Shown here in pieces: positions 7,493-15,313 of a stretch of 24,168 nt of DNA. The position numbers and the translations under genes were made by a program. The stretch lies in the NCBI GenBank assembly GCA_034433995.1, contig DAOTZU010000207.1, positions 1-24,168 on the forward strand. Reading direction: 5' to 3'. The notes beneath the pieces are model-generated. The model saw only the letters and a program-made list of their open reading frames with translations, was not told where the DNA came from and did no database searches. The DNA is from DAOTZU01 sp034433995. Its GTDB lineage: Bacteria; Chloroflexota; Anaerolineae; UBA1429. How positions within the stretch are numbered: position 1 is the stretch's first letter; each line of letters begins with the position of its first letter.

Positions 7493-8896
7493 ATGGTCAG
7501 GAATCTGTCTCGTCGTACCTTTATCAAGTTGCTTGGAGTGAGCAGCGCGGTGGCGTGTTTGGCGGCATGCGCCCCCAAAGCGCCCACGGTGGCCCCGGCC
7601 ACTGCGGCTCCTGCTGCCGAACCGACCAAACCCAAGGCGACGCCCCAACCCGCGGCCAAGGAACCTATTACCATTCAAGTGTGGAACCACCAGTCGGTGG
7701 AGGATCCCAACCGCAAAAACTCGGAAAAGCGCTTTGCCGAGTCGTTCCAGCCCAAATGGCCCCATGTCTCGCTGCAGTGGGAGCAGATCTCGGGCGGTGA
7801 GATGGTCACCAAACTCCGCACCGCGGCCGTGGCCGGCACCCCGCCTGACATCGGCTGGATGGGCGACTATATCTTTGAATTCGCCCAGAACAAGTGGGTC
7901 TTCCCGGCTCCGGATGACTTTCAGGCCCGCGTGCTCCAAGAGTGTTTTGAGACGGCCTGGAAACCGGGGATGTACCAAGGCAAACTCTATGGTTCACCGA
8001 GTTGGTATGCTCTGGGCCCAGGGTATGTGATGATCAACAAGGGCCTGGCCGAAGAAGCCGGTTTGGATCTTAAAAACCCGCCCACCGATTGGGCCGGGCT
8101 CACGGCCTGGGGCCAAAAGGCGGCCAAGTGGGAGGGCGAGAGCATGGTTCGCCTGGGCCTGGGGCATGGGATCTTTACGGGAGCAACCCCCGCGGGCCAA
8201 TATGCCCTTTGGGCCAGCAAAGTCTGGAGCGCCGGCGGCGAGCTTTTCGATGAGGGATTGACCAAGGCGCTCTTCAATAGCGAGGCCGGCATTGAAGCCA
8301 TCAAGATCGCCAGAACGATCCTCAAAGAGGCCAAGGCCTGCAGCGCGGGTTTCATCCCTGATAATGAGGCGATGTACACCAACAAGGGCGTCATGTGGGT
8401 AGCGAACACATCCTGGGGCGCGTGGTTGCATCTGACGGTCCTCAAGCAAGATGAAAAAGGCGCCATCCCCAAGGAATTGCTGCCCGTCATCAAATACCAC
8501 TATATTCCATTGCCCACCATCAAGGATAGTGTGGCCGTCGCCGGTACATCGTATTGGTCGGTAATGACTCCGAAACCGGAGCGGCAAGTGGTAGCCTGGG
8601 CGCTCCTGGAGGATTGGTACAACCAATACCAGCAGGCCACCGAGCCGGTGGGCGCGGGCAACTATATTCCCTGGTTTAAAGGCCAACTGGAGATCGAACC
8701 CTGGAAATCGGATCAACAGTGGCAAGTGGCGCTCAAGGCAGCGGCCAAATCCAGGTTCCTTCCCCTTTCCCCCAAAGCCAACGAGTTGCGCAATGCCATC
8801 AGCAACGAGCTTTGGGAGGCCATCGTGAAGGATAAGGATCCGAAACAGGCAATTCAGGATGCCGCTGCCGCGGCGGAAAAGATCCTCAAAGACTAG
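7493..8896 (+). CDS. ABC transporter substrate-binding lipoprotein, sugar family 1
   Basis: A 467-residue extracellular binding protein for carbohydrate uptake. The N-terminus has a twin-arginine motif SRRTFIKLL (residues 6-14), a hydrophobic stretch and a lipobox LAAC with acceptor Cys26, so it should be exported folded by Tat and anchored by a lipid. An Ala/Pro/Thr-rich linker follows, then the SBP_bac_1 fold beginning ITIQVWNHQS, with GTPPDIGWMGDYI and KLYGSPSWYALGPGYVMINK typical of the family. The start at 7493 is chosen because AAGGAGG lies five bases upstream; an earlier in-frame GTG (7454) lacks a site and would bury the Tat motif. Two permease genes follow. No ATPase gene is present, which is common for this family because one MsmX/MalK-type ATPase can serve several systems. 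The sugar is not identifiable. Confidence 0.93.
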   Translation: MVRNLSRRTFIKLLGVSSAVACLAACAPKAPTVAPATAAPAAEPTKPKATPQPAAKEPITIQVWNHQSVEDPNRKNSEKRFAESFQPKWPHVSLQWEQISGGEMVTKLRTAAVAGTPPDIGWMGDYIFEFAQNKWVFPAPDDFQARVLQECFETAWKPGMYQGKLYGSPSWYALGPGYVMINKGLAEEAGLDLKNPPTDWAGLTAWGQKAAKWEGESMVRLGLGHGIFTGATPAGQYALWASKVWSAGGELFDEGLTKALFNSEAGIEAIKIARTILKEAKACSAGFIPDNEAMYTNKGVMWVANTSWGAWLHLTVLKQDEKGAIPKELLPVIKYHYIPLPTIKDSVAVAGTSYWSVMTPKPERQVVAWALLEDWYNQYQQATEPVGAGNYIPWFKGQLEIEPWKSDQQWQVALKAAAKSRFLPLSPKANELRNAISNELWEAIVKDKDPKQAIQDAAAAAEKILKD

Positions 8897-8911
8897 TAAG
8901 CCGGCATGCAT

Positions 8912-8950
8912 GCCTACCTTCTGCGCGTTAGCCACGCGCAGAAGGTAGGC
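8912..8950 (+). promoter_or_regulatory. Perfect 16-bp intercistronic hairpin between binding-protein and permease genes
   Basis: GCCTACCTTCTGCGCG (8912-8927), a seven-base loop TTAGCCA, and an exact complement (8935-8950). It begins 15 bases after the binding-protein stop and ends 21 bases before the permease ATG. Only three T follow, so it is more likely an attenuator or a 3'-end stabiliser that keeps binding-protein mRNA in excess of permease mRNA than a full terminator. Confidence 0.85.
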
Positions 8951-8971
8951 TTTGCCCTTAGTGGAGGAGAT

Positions 8972-9898
8972 ATGGATGTTACAACGGTGCTGCGATTAGC
9001 CAAAAGGAGGACAAGACCGCGCCGCAACATCAAATATCCGGCCTGGGTGCCTTATTTTTTTGTCTCTCCGGCCATCTTATTTTATGCAGTCATATATATT
9101 TTCCCCATCGCTTGGGCTTTATACATCAGCGTGCACAAGTTCCAAATAGGGCGTCCTGATAACCCTTTTGTTGGTCTGGAAAATTATCGTTATTTGTTCT
9201 TTGATGATAAGATATTCCGTGCTTCCTTGGTAAGGACGTTTTATTTTAGCTTTGGCTTCGTGCTCACCAACAGCCTTGTTGGCCTCATTTTGGCCCTCCT
9301 GATGAACCGTTGGTTCGTGGGGCGCTATCTCTACCGCATGGCCTTTTTCATCCCCGTGGTAACCAGTATCATCCCCATGGCCATCGTCTGGAAATTCCTC
9401 TACAACACGGACCTAGGGCTGTTCAACGGTATCTTGAACCGCCTGTTCGGGTTTCGCATCCCTTGGCTGAGCGATGAGAAATGGGCCATCCCCTCCCTGA
9501 TCATCATGGCCACCTGGCGGCGCATGGGGTATGCTATGATGGTCTATCTGGCCGGCCTGCAAGATGTACCCCGGGAACACATTGAAGCCGCGATGGTGGA
9601 TGGCGCCAATGCCTGGCAACGCTTCTGGCATGTGATCTGGCCCGCTCTGGCGCCAACGACCTTGTTTGTGTTGGTAACCTCAAGCATCACCGGGATGTTG
9701 ACCTTTGGCGAGATCTATGTGATGACGGAAGGCGGACCCGGACAAGCGACCACGGTTCTATCTTATTATATTTATCGCACCTCTTTTGAATTCTTGAAGA
9801 TGGGGCGCGGAGCGGCCATGTCCTTTGTGCTTTTCATTTTCATCTTTATCTTGACCCTTATTCAGCTTCGCTATGCCCGTGGGCCTCAAACCGAGTAG
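8972..9898 (+). CDS. Sugar ABC transporter permease, MalF/UgpA type
   Basis: A 308-residue inner-membrane permease. Six hydrophobic segments are visible (about 27-52, 88-110, 122-142, 172-195, 226-250 and 276-300). The cytoplasmic EAA loop that docks the ATPase is present: EAAMVDGANAWQRFWHVIWP, with E205-A207 and the conserved Gly at 211. The basic N-terminus (RLAKRRTRPRR) marks the cytoplasmic side. I use the ATG at 8972, four bases after GGAGG; an upstream in-frame start at 8906 would place the first codons inside the intercistronic hairpin and has no site. It pairs with the next gene to form the heterodimeric channel. Base composition is locally more AT-rich than in neighbouring genes. Confidence 0.93.
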   Translation: MDVTTVLRLAKRRTRPRRNIKYPAWVPYFFVSPAILFYAVIYIFPIAWALYISVHKFQIGRPDNPFVGLENYRYLFFDDKIFRASLVRTFYFSFGFVLTNSLVGLILALLMNRWFVGRYLYRMAFFIPVVTSIIPMAIVWKFLYNTDLGLFNGILNRLFGFRIPWLSDEKWAIPSLIIMATWRRMGYAMMVYLAGLQDVPREHIEAAMVDGANAWQRFWHVIWPALAPTTLFVLVTSSITGMLTFGEIYVMTEGGPGQATTVLSYYIYRTSFEFLKMGRGAAMSFVLFIFIFILTLIQLRYARGPQTE

Positions 9899-9910
9899 GA
9901 GTGCTACGAG

Positions 9911-10807
9911 ATGTCCACCACATTGGCCAAGGTAGCCGCAACGCCTGTCGTCGCCAGAGCGCATCGTGCGCGCTCAAAAGTGTGGCGCAGGATCGGGATG
10001 GGTGTTTTTTACATCGCGCTGACGGCGGTAGCCATCTTTTGCATCACTCCCATGGTGTGGATGCTCCTGGGTTCCTTCAAATACGACTCGGAGATCCTGG
10101 CCTATCCGCCCACCTTTTTGCCCAAATACTGGCTTTATCAAAACTATGTGCGCGCCACAACCCTGATCCCCATGGGGCGTTGGTTTCTCAATAGCGTGAT
10201 CCTGGCTGCCATCACCGAGCTGTCGGTCTTGACCACGGCCTCGCTGGCCGGTTATGCTTTTGCCCATCTGGAGTTTCGCCTGAAGCGCGTGCTTTTTCTC
10301 TCCATCCTGGGGACCATGATGATCCCCTTCTTCACCATCATGATTCCGCTTTTTCTGATGGTGAGTCGTCTCAAATTGCTCAATACGTACCTGGGCATGG
10401 TGCTGCCCGGTCTGGTCAGCGCGTACGGTATCTTTCTTATGCGGCAATTCATGTCCACCATTCCCACGGAGCTCCTCGAGGCAGCGCGGATTGATGGCTC
10501 CAGCGAATTTCGCATCTGGGCCGAAATCATCATTCCCAACTCGCGCCCTGCTTTGGGCACCCTGGCGCTCTTTACTTTCCTGGGCAGTTGGGATAGCTTC
10601 ACCTGGCCTTTGGTGATTGTGAATCAACGGCCCATGAAACCCATCGCCCTGGGCTTGGTGGAATTCACCGGCCAGCTCGCTTTCGAGACCAAATACGGAA
10701 CGTTGCTCGCGGCCAGCTCCATCGCGGTGGTACCGGTGTTGATCGTGTTCATCCTAGCCCAAGAGCAGATCATCGAGAGCTTTCATCTGAGCGGCCTGAA
10801 GGGCTGA
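9911..10807 (+). CDS. Sugar ABC transporter permease, MalG/UgpE type
   Basis: A 298-residue second permease subunit, starting 12 bases after the first. It has a basic cytoplasmic N-terminus (residues 18-28), a first membrane span (31-54), the PMGRWFLNSVILA segment diagnostic of MalG-type permeases, and an EAA loop EAARIDGSSEFRIWAEIIIP (190-209) with the conserved Gly196. The C-terminus is short, as usual. Together with the upstream permease it should form the translocation pore and bind a shared ATPase encoded elsewhere. The start ATG has AGGAG about nine bases upstream. A Rho-independent terminator follows, so the transport operon probably ends here. Confidence 0.93.
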   Translation: MSTTLAKVAATPVVARAHRARSKVWRRIGMGVFYIALTAVAIFCITPMVWMLLGSFKYDSEILAYPPTFLPKYWLYQNYVRATTLIPMGRWFLNSVILAAITELSVLTTASLAGYAFAHLEFRLKRVLFLSILGTMMIPFFTIMIPLFLMVSRLKLLNTYLGMVLPGLVSAYGIFLMRQFMSTIPTELLEAARIDGSSEFRIWAEIIIPNSRPALGTLALFTFLGSWDSFTWPLVIVNQRPMKPIALGLVEFTGQLAFETKYGTLLAASSIAVVPVLIVFILAQEQIIESFHLSGLKG

Positions 10808-10825
10808 GCGAGGGCTTATCCTGAC

Positions 10826-10862
10826 AAGGGAAAGGGGCGAGAGCTTACCTCTTTCCCTTTTT
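10826..10862 (+). terminator. Rho-independent terminator of the sugar ABC operon
   Basis: AAGGGAAAG (10826-10834), a 16-base loop, CTTTCCCTT (10851-10859), with a run of five T at 10858-10862. It starts 18 bases after the permease stop. Confidence 0.8.
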
Positions 10863-10903
10863 GTCGCGCTGGATAAGCCACATCCGGCGCCACATCGCGC
10901 CAC

Positions 10904-10933
10904 TTGACATTTTCCCCCTTCCCCAAGTATCCT
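10904..10933 (+). promoter_or_regulatory. Promoter of the esterase-comF-rdgB operon
   Basis: Consensus TTGACA (10904-10909), 18 bases, TATCCT (10928-10933). The start of transcription would fall near 10940, leaving a 30-base leader with a strong ribosome-binding site before the ATG at 10971. Confidence 0.7.
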
Positions 10934-10970
10934 AGGCGTGCCATGCAAGCCCATCGCGCAGGAGGGGGAG

Positions 10971-12110
10971 ATGTCCCTTTGGCCCACCGACCAGCTCTTC
11001 CGCACGCCCGCCACCTATCCCGCCCCCGGTTTCGAGGCCGAGGGGGTGCGGGCGCTGTTCTACGAGGGCCTGCCCTGGCGTGGCCGGCCCACCCGCATCT
11101 TTGCCTGGTACGGCGCGCCGCCCCACGCGCCGGGGGAGAGGTTGCCAGCCATGGTGTTGGTGCATGGCGGCGGGGGCACGGCCTTCCCTGATTGGGTGCG
11201 CCTGTGGATGGAGCGGGGCTACGCCGCTCTGGCCATGGATACCTGCGGCGGCGTCCCCTCCTGGCGTGAGACGCCCTACTCTAGCCCCTGTTGGCCGCGC
11301 CATGCCCACTCCGGCCCGGCCGGCTGGGGCAATTTCGCCCAGGCCCATCTGCCCCCCGAAGAGCAATGGGCCTACCACGCCGTGGCCGCGGTGGTCTTGG
11401 GGCATTCTCTGTTGCGTTCCTTCCCGGAGGTGGATCCATCCCGCATCGGGGTGACGGGCGTCTCCTGGGGCGGCGTCCTCACGTGCCTGGCCGCCGGGCT
11501 GGACCCGCGCTTTGCCTTTGCCGCGCCCGTCTATGGCTGCGGCTGCCTGGGGGGCGAATCGGTGGGGTTGACCGCCCTCGCCGGCGTGGAACGGGCCAAG
11601 GTGGAGCGCTGGCTGGAGCTGTGGGATCCTGCCACCTTGTTGCCCCAGGCGGCCATGCCCATGCTCTGGGTCTCGGGCACCAACGATCTGGCCTTCCCGC
11701 TGGATTCCCTTCAGGCGTCCTATCGGCTGCCCCAGGGCGCGCGCCATCTGGCCATCCGCGTGCGCATGCCCCACGCCCACGGCGGTCCCGGCGAAAAACC
11801 GCCCGAGATCCACGCCCTGGCCGAGGCCCTCTGCCGCGGCGGCGCGCCCTTGCCCGTGATCACCGGCCAGGGTCGTGAGGGCCGGCAGGCTTGGGTCACC
11901 TTCGCCTCTGCCACTCCTCCGGCCCGGGCGGAGTTGAACTACACCCGCGCCCTGGGCCACTGGACGGACCGCTTCTGGAACACCGCGCCGGCCACCTTGG
12001 AGGGCACCACGGTGCACGCCCAGCTCCCCGCCGGGACGACGGTGTACTTTTTCAACCTGTTCGACGACCATGACCGGGTGACCAGCAGCGAGCATGTGGA
12101 GCTGGCCTAA
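10971..12110 (+). CDS. Acetylxylan-esterase / dienelactone-hydrolase-like alpha/beta hydrolase
   Basis: A 379-residue hydrolase with no signal peptide, so probably cytoplasmic. The oxyanion loop HGGGG is at 65-69, and the nucleophile elbow GVSWGG places Ser165 as the catalytic residue. GTNDLAFPLDS supplies Asp239, and MPHAHGG supplies a His (268 or 270). The last 80 residues (from about 296) look like an added beta-rich domain (TTVYFFNLFDDHD), a layout I associate with acetylxylan-esterase-annotated proteins of Planctomycetes and Chloroflexota. The ATG at 10971 directly follows GGAGGGGGAG; an in-frame GTG at 10938 lies at the predicted transcription start and is not used. Placement after a sugar importer suggests de-esterification of imported acetylated oligosaccharides (inference). 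It heads an operon with comF two bases downstream. Confidence 0.85.
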   Translation: MSLWPTDQLFRTPATYPAPGFEAEGVRALFYEGLPWRGRPTRIFAWYGAPPHAPGERLPAMVLVHGGGGTAFPDWVRLWMERGYAALAMDTCGGVPSWRETPYSSPCWPRHAHSGPAGWGNFAQAHLPPEEQWAYHAVAAVVLGHSLLRSFPEVDPSRIGVTGVSWGGVLTCLAAGLDPRFAFAAPVYGCGCLGGESVGLTALAGVERAKVERWLELWDPATLLPQAAMPMLWVSGTNDLAFPLDSLQASYRLPQGARHLAIRVRMPHAHGGPGEKPPEIHALAEALCRGGAPLPVITGQGREGRQAWVTFASATPPARAELNYTRALGHWTDRFWNTAPATLEGTTVHAQLPAGTTVYFFNLFDDHDRVTSSEHVELA

Positions 12111-12112
12111 GC

Positions 12113-12871
12113 ATGGCCCAGCTGACCAAGGCGCTGGCCGTGCTGCGGGGCTGGGGGAGCGGTCTTTTAGACTTGTTCTACCCGCCTCACTGCGTGGCCT
12201 GCGGCCGGATGGGCGCGTGGCTGTGCGCGGCGTGCCGGGAGCAAATCGCCTTTTTGCGGCCGCCGGTGTGTGCCCATTGTGGGCGCCGATTGGCCGGACC
12301 GGGGATCTGTGCAGAGTGCCATCGGAGCAGCTCGGCTCTGGCGGCTCTGCGGTCTGTGGCGGAGCATCGGCTGCCCCTCCGCGAGGCCGTCCATGCCCTG
12401 AAATATGAGGGCCTGCGCGCCCTGGCCGAGCCATGCGGGGAGCTTCTGGCGCAAAAATGGCGTGAGGAGCCGTGGCCGGCCCAGGTCATCGTCCCCGTGC
12501 CGCTCCATCCCCGCCGGTTGCGCCAGCGGGGCTATAACCAGGCGTTGCTTCTGGCCCGCGCCCTGGGCCGGAGGATCGCGCTGCCGGTGCGCCCTGAGCT
12601 TTTGCTGCGGCAACGGGATACCCGCGCCCAGGTGGGCCTGAACCGCCAGGAGCGCCGAGAGAACGTGGCCGGCGCCTTCCGCTGCGCCCCTGGGGGCGCC
12701 CAGGGGCTCACGATCTTGCTGGTGGATGACGTTTTGACCACCGGCGCCACTTTGGAGGCCTGTGCCGAGGCCCTGGTGCAGGGCGGCGCGGCGCAGGTGT
12801 GGGCCCTCACCCTCACCCGGGCGGTGGACGATGGCGCCGATGTACGTCTTGTAAAAGGATATGGCCGATGA
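12113..12871 (+). CDS. comF: ComF family phosphoribosyltransferase-like protein
   Basis: A 252-residue protein of the ComF/GntX family. The N-terminal zinc-ribbon region has paired Cys at 27/30, 38/41, 53/56 and 66/69, consistent with two zinc sites. The C-terminal half is a type I phosphoribosyltransferase fold with VPVPLHPRRLRQRGYNQ and the PRPP-binding loop ILLVDDVLTTGAT (201-213). In naturally competent bacteria ComF is needed for DNA uptake; many non-competent species carry it with unknown role. It begins two bases after the esterase stop and its own stop overlaps the rdgB start by four bases (ATGA), so translation is probably coupled. No other competence gene is present here. Confidence 0.92.
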   Translation: MAQLTKALAVLRGWGSGLLDLFYPPHCVACGRMGAWLCAACREQIAFLRPPVCAHCGRRLAGPGICAECHRSSSALAALRSVAEHRLPLREAVHALKYEGLRALAEPCGELLAQKWREEPWPAQVIVPVPLHPRRLRQRGYNQALLLARALGRRIALPVRPELLLRQRDTRAQVGLNRQERRENVAGAFRCAPGGAQGLTILLVDDVLTTGATLEACAEALVQGGAAQVWALTLTRAVDDGADVRLVKGYGR

Positions 12872-13491
12872 AACTATTGATTGCCACCCATAACCAGGGA
12901 AAAAAGCGCGAGTTCGCCGCCCTTTTCGCCGGGCTTGACCTGGAGCTGGTGACGTTGGACGAGGTGGGGATCCACTGGGCCGTCGTCGAGGACGGGGCCG
13001 ATTACGCGACCAACGCCCTGCGCAAGGCCCGTGGTTATGCCGACGCCACCGGATTGCTGACCCTGGCCGACGATTCGGGCCTGGAGGTGGACGCCCTGGG
13101 GGGCGCGCCGGGGGTGCACACGGCCCGCTATGGTGGCGAGGGCCTCAGCGATGGCGAGCGCTACCTGCTCCTTTTGCGCCAGTTGGGGGGCGTGCCCGAG
13201 GCGGAGCGCACGGCACGTTTCCGCTGCATCATCGCCTTGGCCTGGCCCGATGGCCGCGCGGAGCTCGTGGAGGGGACCTGCGAGGGCTATATCGCCCGCG
13301 AGCCACGGGGCAAAGGGGGGTTCGGCTACGATCCGGTCTTTTATGTGCCCGAATATGGTTGCACCATGGCCGAGCTGCCCGCCGAGATCAAGAACCGCAT
13401 CAGCCATCGCGCCCGGGCCGCGGCAGCCGCCCGGATAGTGCTGGCGCGGGAGCTGCGCGCGTCCATGTCGGCGCCCGCGGAAGAACATTAA
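12868..13491 (+). CDS. rdgB: RdgB/HAM1 family XTP/dITP pyrophosphatase
   Basis: A 207-residue house-cleaning enzyme that hydrolyses XTP, dITP and ITP to monophosphate and pyrophosphate, keeping deaminated purines out of DNA. Family motifs are all present: THNQGK near the N-terminus (7-12), LADDSGLEVDALGGAPGV with catalytic Asp69, GKGGFGYDPVF (148-158) and SHRARA (179-184). Length is normal. The start is the ATG at 12868, which overlaps the comF stop as ATGA and has AAAGGA about ten bases upstream; a longer in-frame start inside comF would add a nonsense N-terminus. The gene ends directly at a strong hairpin. Confidence 0.96.
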   Translation: MKLLIATHNQGKKREFAALFAGLDLELVTLDEVGIHWAVVEDGADYATNALRKARGYADATGLLTLADDSGLEVDALGGAPGVHTARYGGEGLSDGERYLLLLRQLGGVPEAERTARFRCIIALAWPDGRAELVEGTCEGYIAREPRGKGGFGYDPVFYVPEYGCTMAELPAEIKNRISHRARAAAAARIVLARELRASMSAPAEEH

Positions 13492-13525
13492 AGGGGATCA
13501 GCCGAGTGCCTCCGGTTGATCCCCT
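13492..13525. terminator. Hairpin terminator between convergent rdgB and the CBS-ACT gene
   Basis: A 13-bp stem with one G-T wobble: AGGGGATCAGCCG (13492-13504), an eight-base loop, CGGTTGATCCCCT (13513-13525). It starts immediately after the rdgB stop. The plus side lacks a T tract; on the minus strand the stem is followed by TTTAATGTT, so it suits leftward transcripts better. It probably serves both. Confidence 0.65.
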
Positions 13526-13631
13526 GTCCCTATCCTCGCGACGAGCGTCATGCGGGGCCACGCCATGTTCCGGATGAGGGAACTCGTGTGGATGCGTCGG
13601 CCATGCGGACGCCCTGAAGCCTCCGAGCGCT

Positions 13632-14276
13632 TTATGTGTCGCGGATGTCCTGCAGTTCTCCGCCCAGCCGCTGGATGATCTCCCTCATGGTCGCTTGGTC
13701 GATCCCCTGCACCTTGAAGGTGAGCAGACGGTTGGTGGGGTCATCACCCCAGAAGGTGCCCAAGGAGACAATGTGCCCGCCGGCCTGGGCGATCTCCTGG
13801 GTCAAGCGCGCCAAGACGCCTCGGCCCTCTTGCACTTTGACCGTCACCCGCAGGCCCCAAATGCGCGCCCCCAGGAGTTCCAAGAAGGTCTTGAAGAGGT
13901 CGCTTTCGGTGATGATCCCCACCAGCACGTCTCCCCGCATCACAGGCAGGCCGCTGATCTGGTTATCCACCATGATCCGCGCCGCCTCCTCCAAGGGGCA
14001 ATCTTCGGCGATGGTGATCACCTCCTTGGTCATCAGGTCGCCCACTTTGATCTTGGAGACGAGGTAGTTCAGCTCATAGACGCTCAAAGTGGTGGCCGGC
14101 GAGGGCGAGGCGTAGAGCAAATCCTTCTCCGAGACGATGCCCACCAACTTGCCCTTTTTATCCAAGACGGGCAGGCGGCGGATCTTTTCTTCTCGCATCA
14201 AGCGCAGGGCATCGTGCAACGAGACATCCGGCGTGATGGTGATGGGATGACGCGACATGCGATCTTTGACGAGCAT
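13632..14276 (-). CDS. Two-CBS-domain and ACT-domain protein (AcuB-like)
   Basis: A 214-residue cytoplasmic regulator-like protein. CBS domain 1 covers about 1-57 (VKDRMSRHPITITPD to GIVSEKDLL), CBS domain 2 covers 77-135 (VGDLMTKEVITIAED to GIITESDLF), and residues 141-212 form an ACT domain (LRVTVKVQEGRGVLARLTQ). Paired CBS domains usually bind adenine nucleotides and ACT domains bind amino acids, so this resembles AcuB-type sensors of energy and amino-acid state. The target is not shown by context. The start at 14276 is set by AAGGAGG upstream; a longer frame runs into the era terminus region and has no site. It has its own near-consensus promoter. Confidence 0.9.
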   Translation of the reverse strand: MLVKDRMSRHPITITPDVSLHDALRLMREEKIRRLPVLDKKGKLVGIVSEKDLLYASPSPATTLSVYELNYLVSKIKVGDLMTKEVITIAEDCPLEEAARIMVDNQISGLPVMRGDVLVGIITESDLFKTFLELLGARIWGLRVTVKVQEGRGVLARLTQEIAQAGGHIVSLGTFWGDDPTNRLLTFKVQGIDQATMREIIQRLGGELQDIRDT

Positions 14277-14321
14277 GGGCAACCTCCTTATATCGGTGTG
14301 CGCTCGGCTCTCGCTACATAC

Positions 14322-14350
14322 ATTATAGCGCGACGCCCTAACGATGTCCA
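14322..14350 (-). promoter_or_regulatory. Promoter of the CBS-ACT gene
   Basis: On the minus strand TGGACA (14350-14345), 17 bases, perfect TATAAT (14327-14322), lying between the era stop and the CBS-ACT start with about 40 bases of leader. This uncouples the gene from era expression. Confidence 0.8.
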
Positions 14351-14356
14351 GGGTGC

Positions 14357-15310
14357 TCAGTTTTTGGGCAGATAATAGCCGAACTGCCGCAGCGCCCGTT
14401 CGTCGCGCCGCCAGTTGTGGCGCACTTTGACCCACAGCTCAAGATACACCCGTCGCTCAAAGAACGCCTCCAACGCTTGGCGGGCGGCGCTGCCGATGCG
14501 TTTGAGCATCGCCCCGTTGCGGCCGATGACGATCCCCTTTTGCGAATCCTTCTCGGTGTAGATCGTCGCCGCGATATACAGCATCCCATTCTCCCGCTCT
14601 CGGAACTCGTCCACCATCACGGCGATGGCATGGGGCACCTCTTGCTCCAAAAGGTGCAACGCCTGCTCGCGGATCAACTCCCCCGCGATGAACCGCTCCT
14701 GCTGGTCGCTGAGCTGATCCTCAGGGTAGAAACGGGGCCCAAGGGGCAACAGGGCGATGAGCTGCTCCAGGAGCGTATCCAGGTTGTAGCCCGTCAGGGC
14801 GCTGATGGGCAGGGCGACGGTGAAATTTCCCAATGCCTGATAGGCCGCCAACCGTGCCGGCACCTCCGCCGCCGGCACAAGGTCCACCTTGTTCAGCGCC
14901 AAAAGGGCCGTCGCCGGCCCTTGGGCCAGCAAGCGCGCAATCTCCTCATCGCCGCCATCGGGCGGTTCGGTGGCATCCACGAGGAATACCACCACATCGG
15001 CATCCTTCACGGCGCGCCGGGCGGTGGCTACCATGTATTCGCCCAGCTTGGTGCGGGGCTGGTGAATGCCGGGGGTATCCACAAAGATCACCTGGGCCTC
15101 GGGGCGGGTGAGGATGCCCAGAAGCCGGGTGCGCGTCGTCTGCGGCTTGGGCGAGACGGGGGCGAGTTTGCAGCCCAGCCAGGCGTTGAGCAGGGTGGAT
15201 TTGCCCACGTTGGGCTTGCCCACCAAGGCGACAAAGCCGCTCCGGTGGTCGGGGGGCAAAGGCTGTTCCAGGGAGGATTCCTCCGGCGGAAGCTCGCTCA
15301 TGGGCGTCAT
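14357..15310 (-). CDS. era: GTPase Era, 16S rRNA-binding ribosome assembly factor
   Basis: A 317-residue essential GTPase that binds the 3' end of 16S rRNA during small-subunit assembly. GTP-binding motifs are G1 GKPNVGKS (31-38), G2 around T58-T59 (PQTTRTR), G3 DTPG (78-81), G4 NKVD (140-143) and G5 SAL (170-172). The C-terminal KH domain holds GIVIGRNGAMLKRIG (259-273) and ends YLPKN. The N-terminus has about 20 extra acidic and Pro-rich residues before the G domain. A second ATG three codons in (15301) is possible, but the GTGAGG site fits the first. It lies three bases after the VUT transporter gene at the end of a long operon. Confidence 0.96.
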   Translation of the reverse strand: MTPMSELPPEESSLEQPLPPDHRSGFVALVGKPNVGKSTLLNAWLGCKLAPVSPKPQTTRTRLLGILTRPEAQVIFVDTPGIHQPRTKLGEYMVATARRAVKDADVVVFLVDATEPPDGGDEEIARLLAQGPATALLALNKVDLVPAAEVPARLAAYQALGNFTVALPISALTGYNLDTLLEQLIALLPLGPRFYPEDQLSDQQERFIAGELIREQALHLLEQEVPHAIAVMVDEFRERENGMLYIAATIYTEKDSQKGIVIGRNGAMLKRIGSAARQALEAFFERRVYLELWVKVRHNWRRDERALRQFGYYLPKN

Positions 15311-15313
15311 GCC

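Noticed and set aside
10253..10602. Minus-strand frame within the second permease gene
   Set aside because: Antisense to a permease with a clear EAA loop; no independent evidence.
8972..10807. Lower GC of the permease genes as a sign of horizontal transfer
   Set aside because: Membrane-protein codons for Phe, Ile and Tyr raise AT locally, and the flanking gene of the same operon is not similarly shifted.
10932..12434. A 500-codon open frame on the minus strand opposite the esterase and comF
   Set aside because: It runs antisense to two genes with clear catalytic motifs, has no ribosome-binding site and its translation is rich in Gly, Arg, Pro and His as expected for a GC-rich shadow frame.
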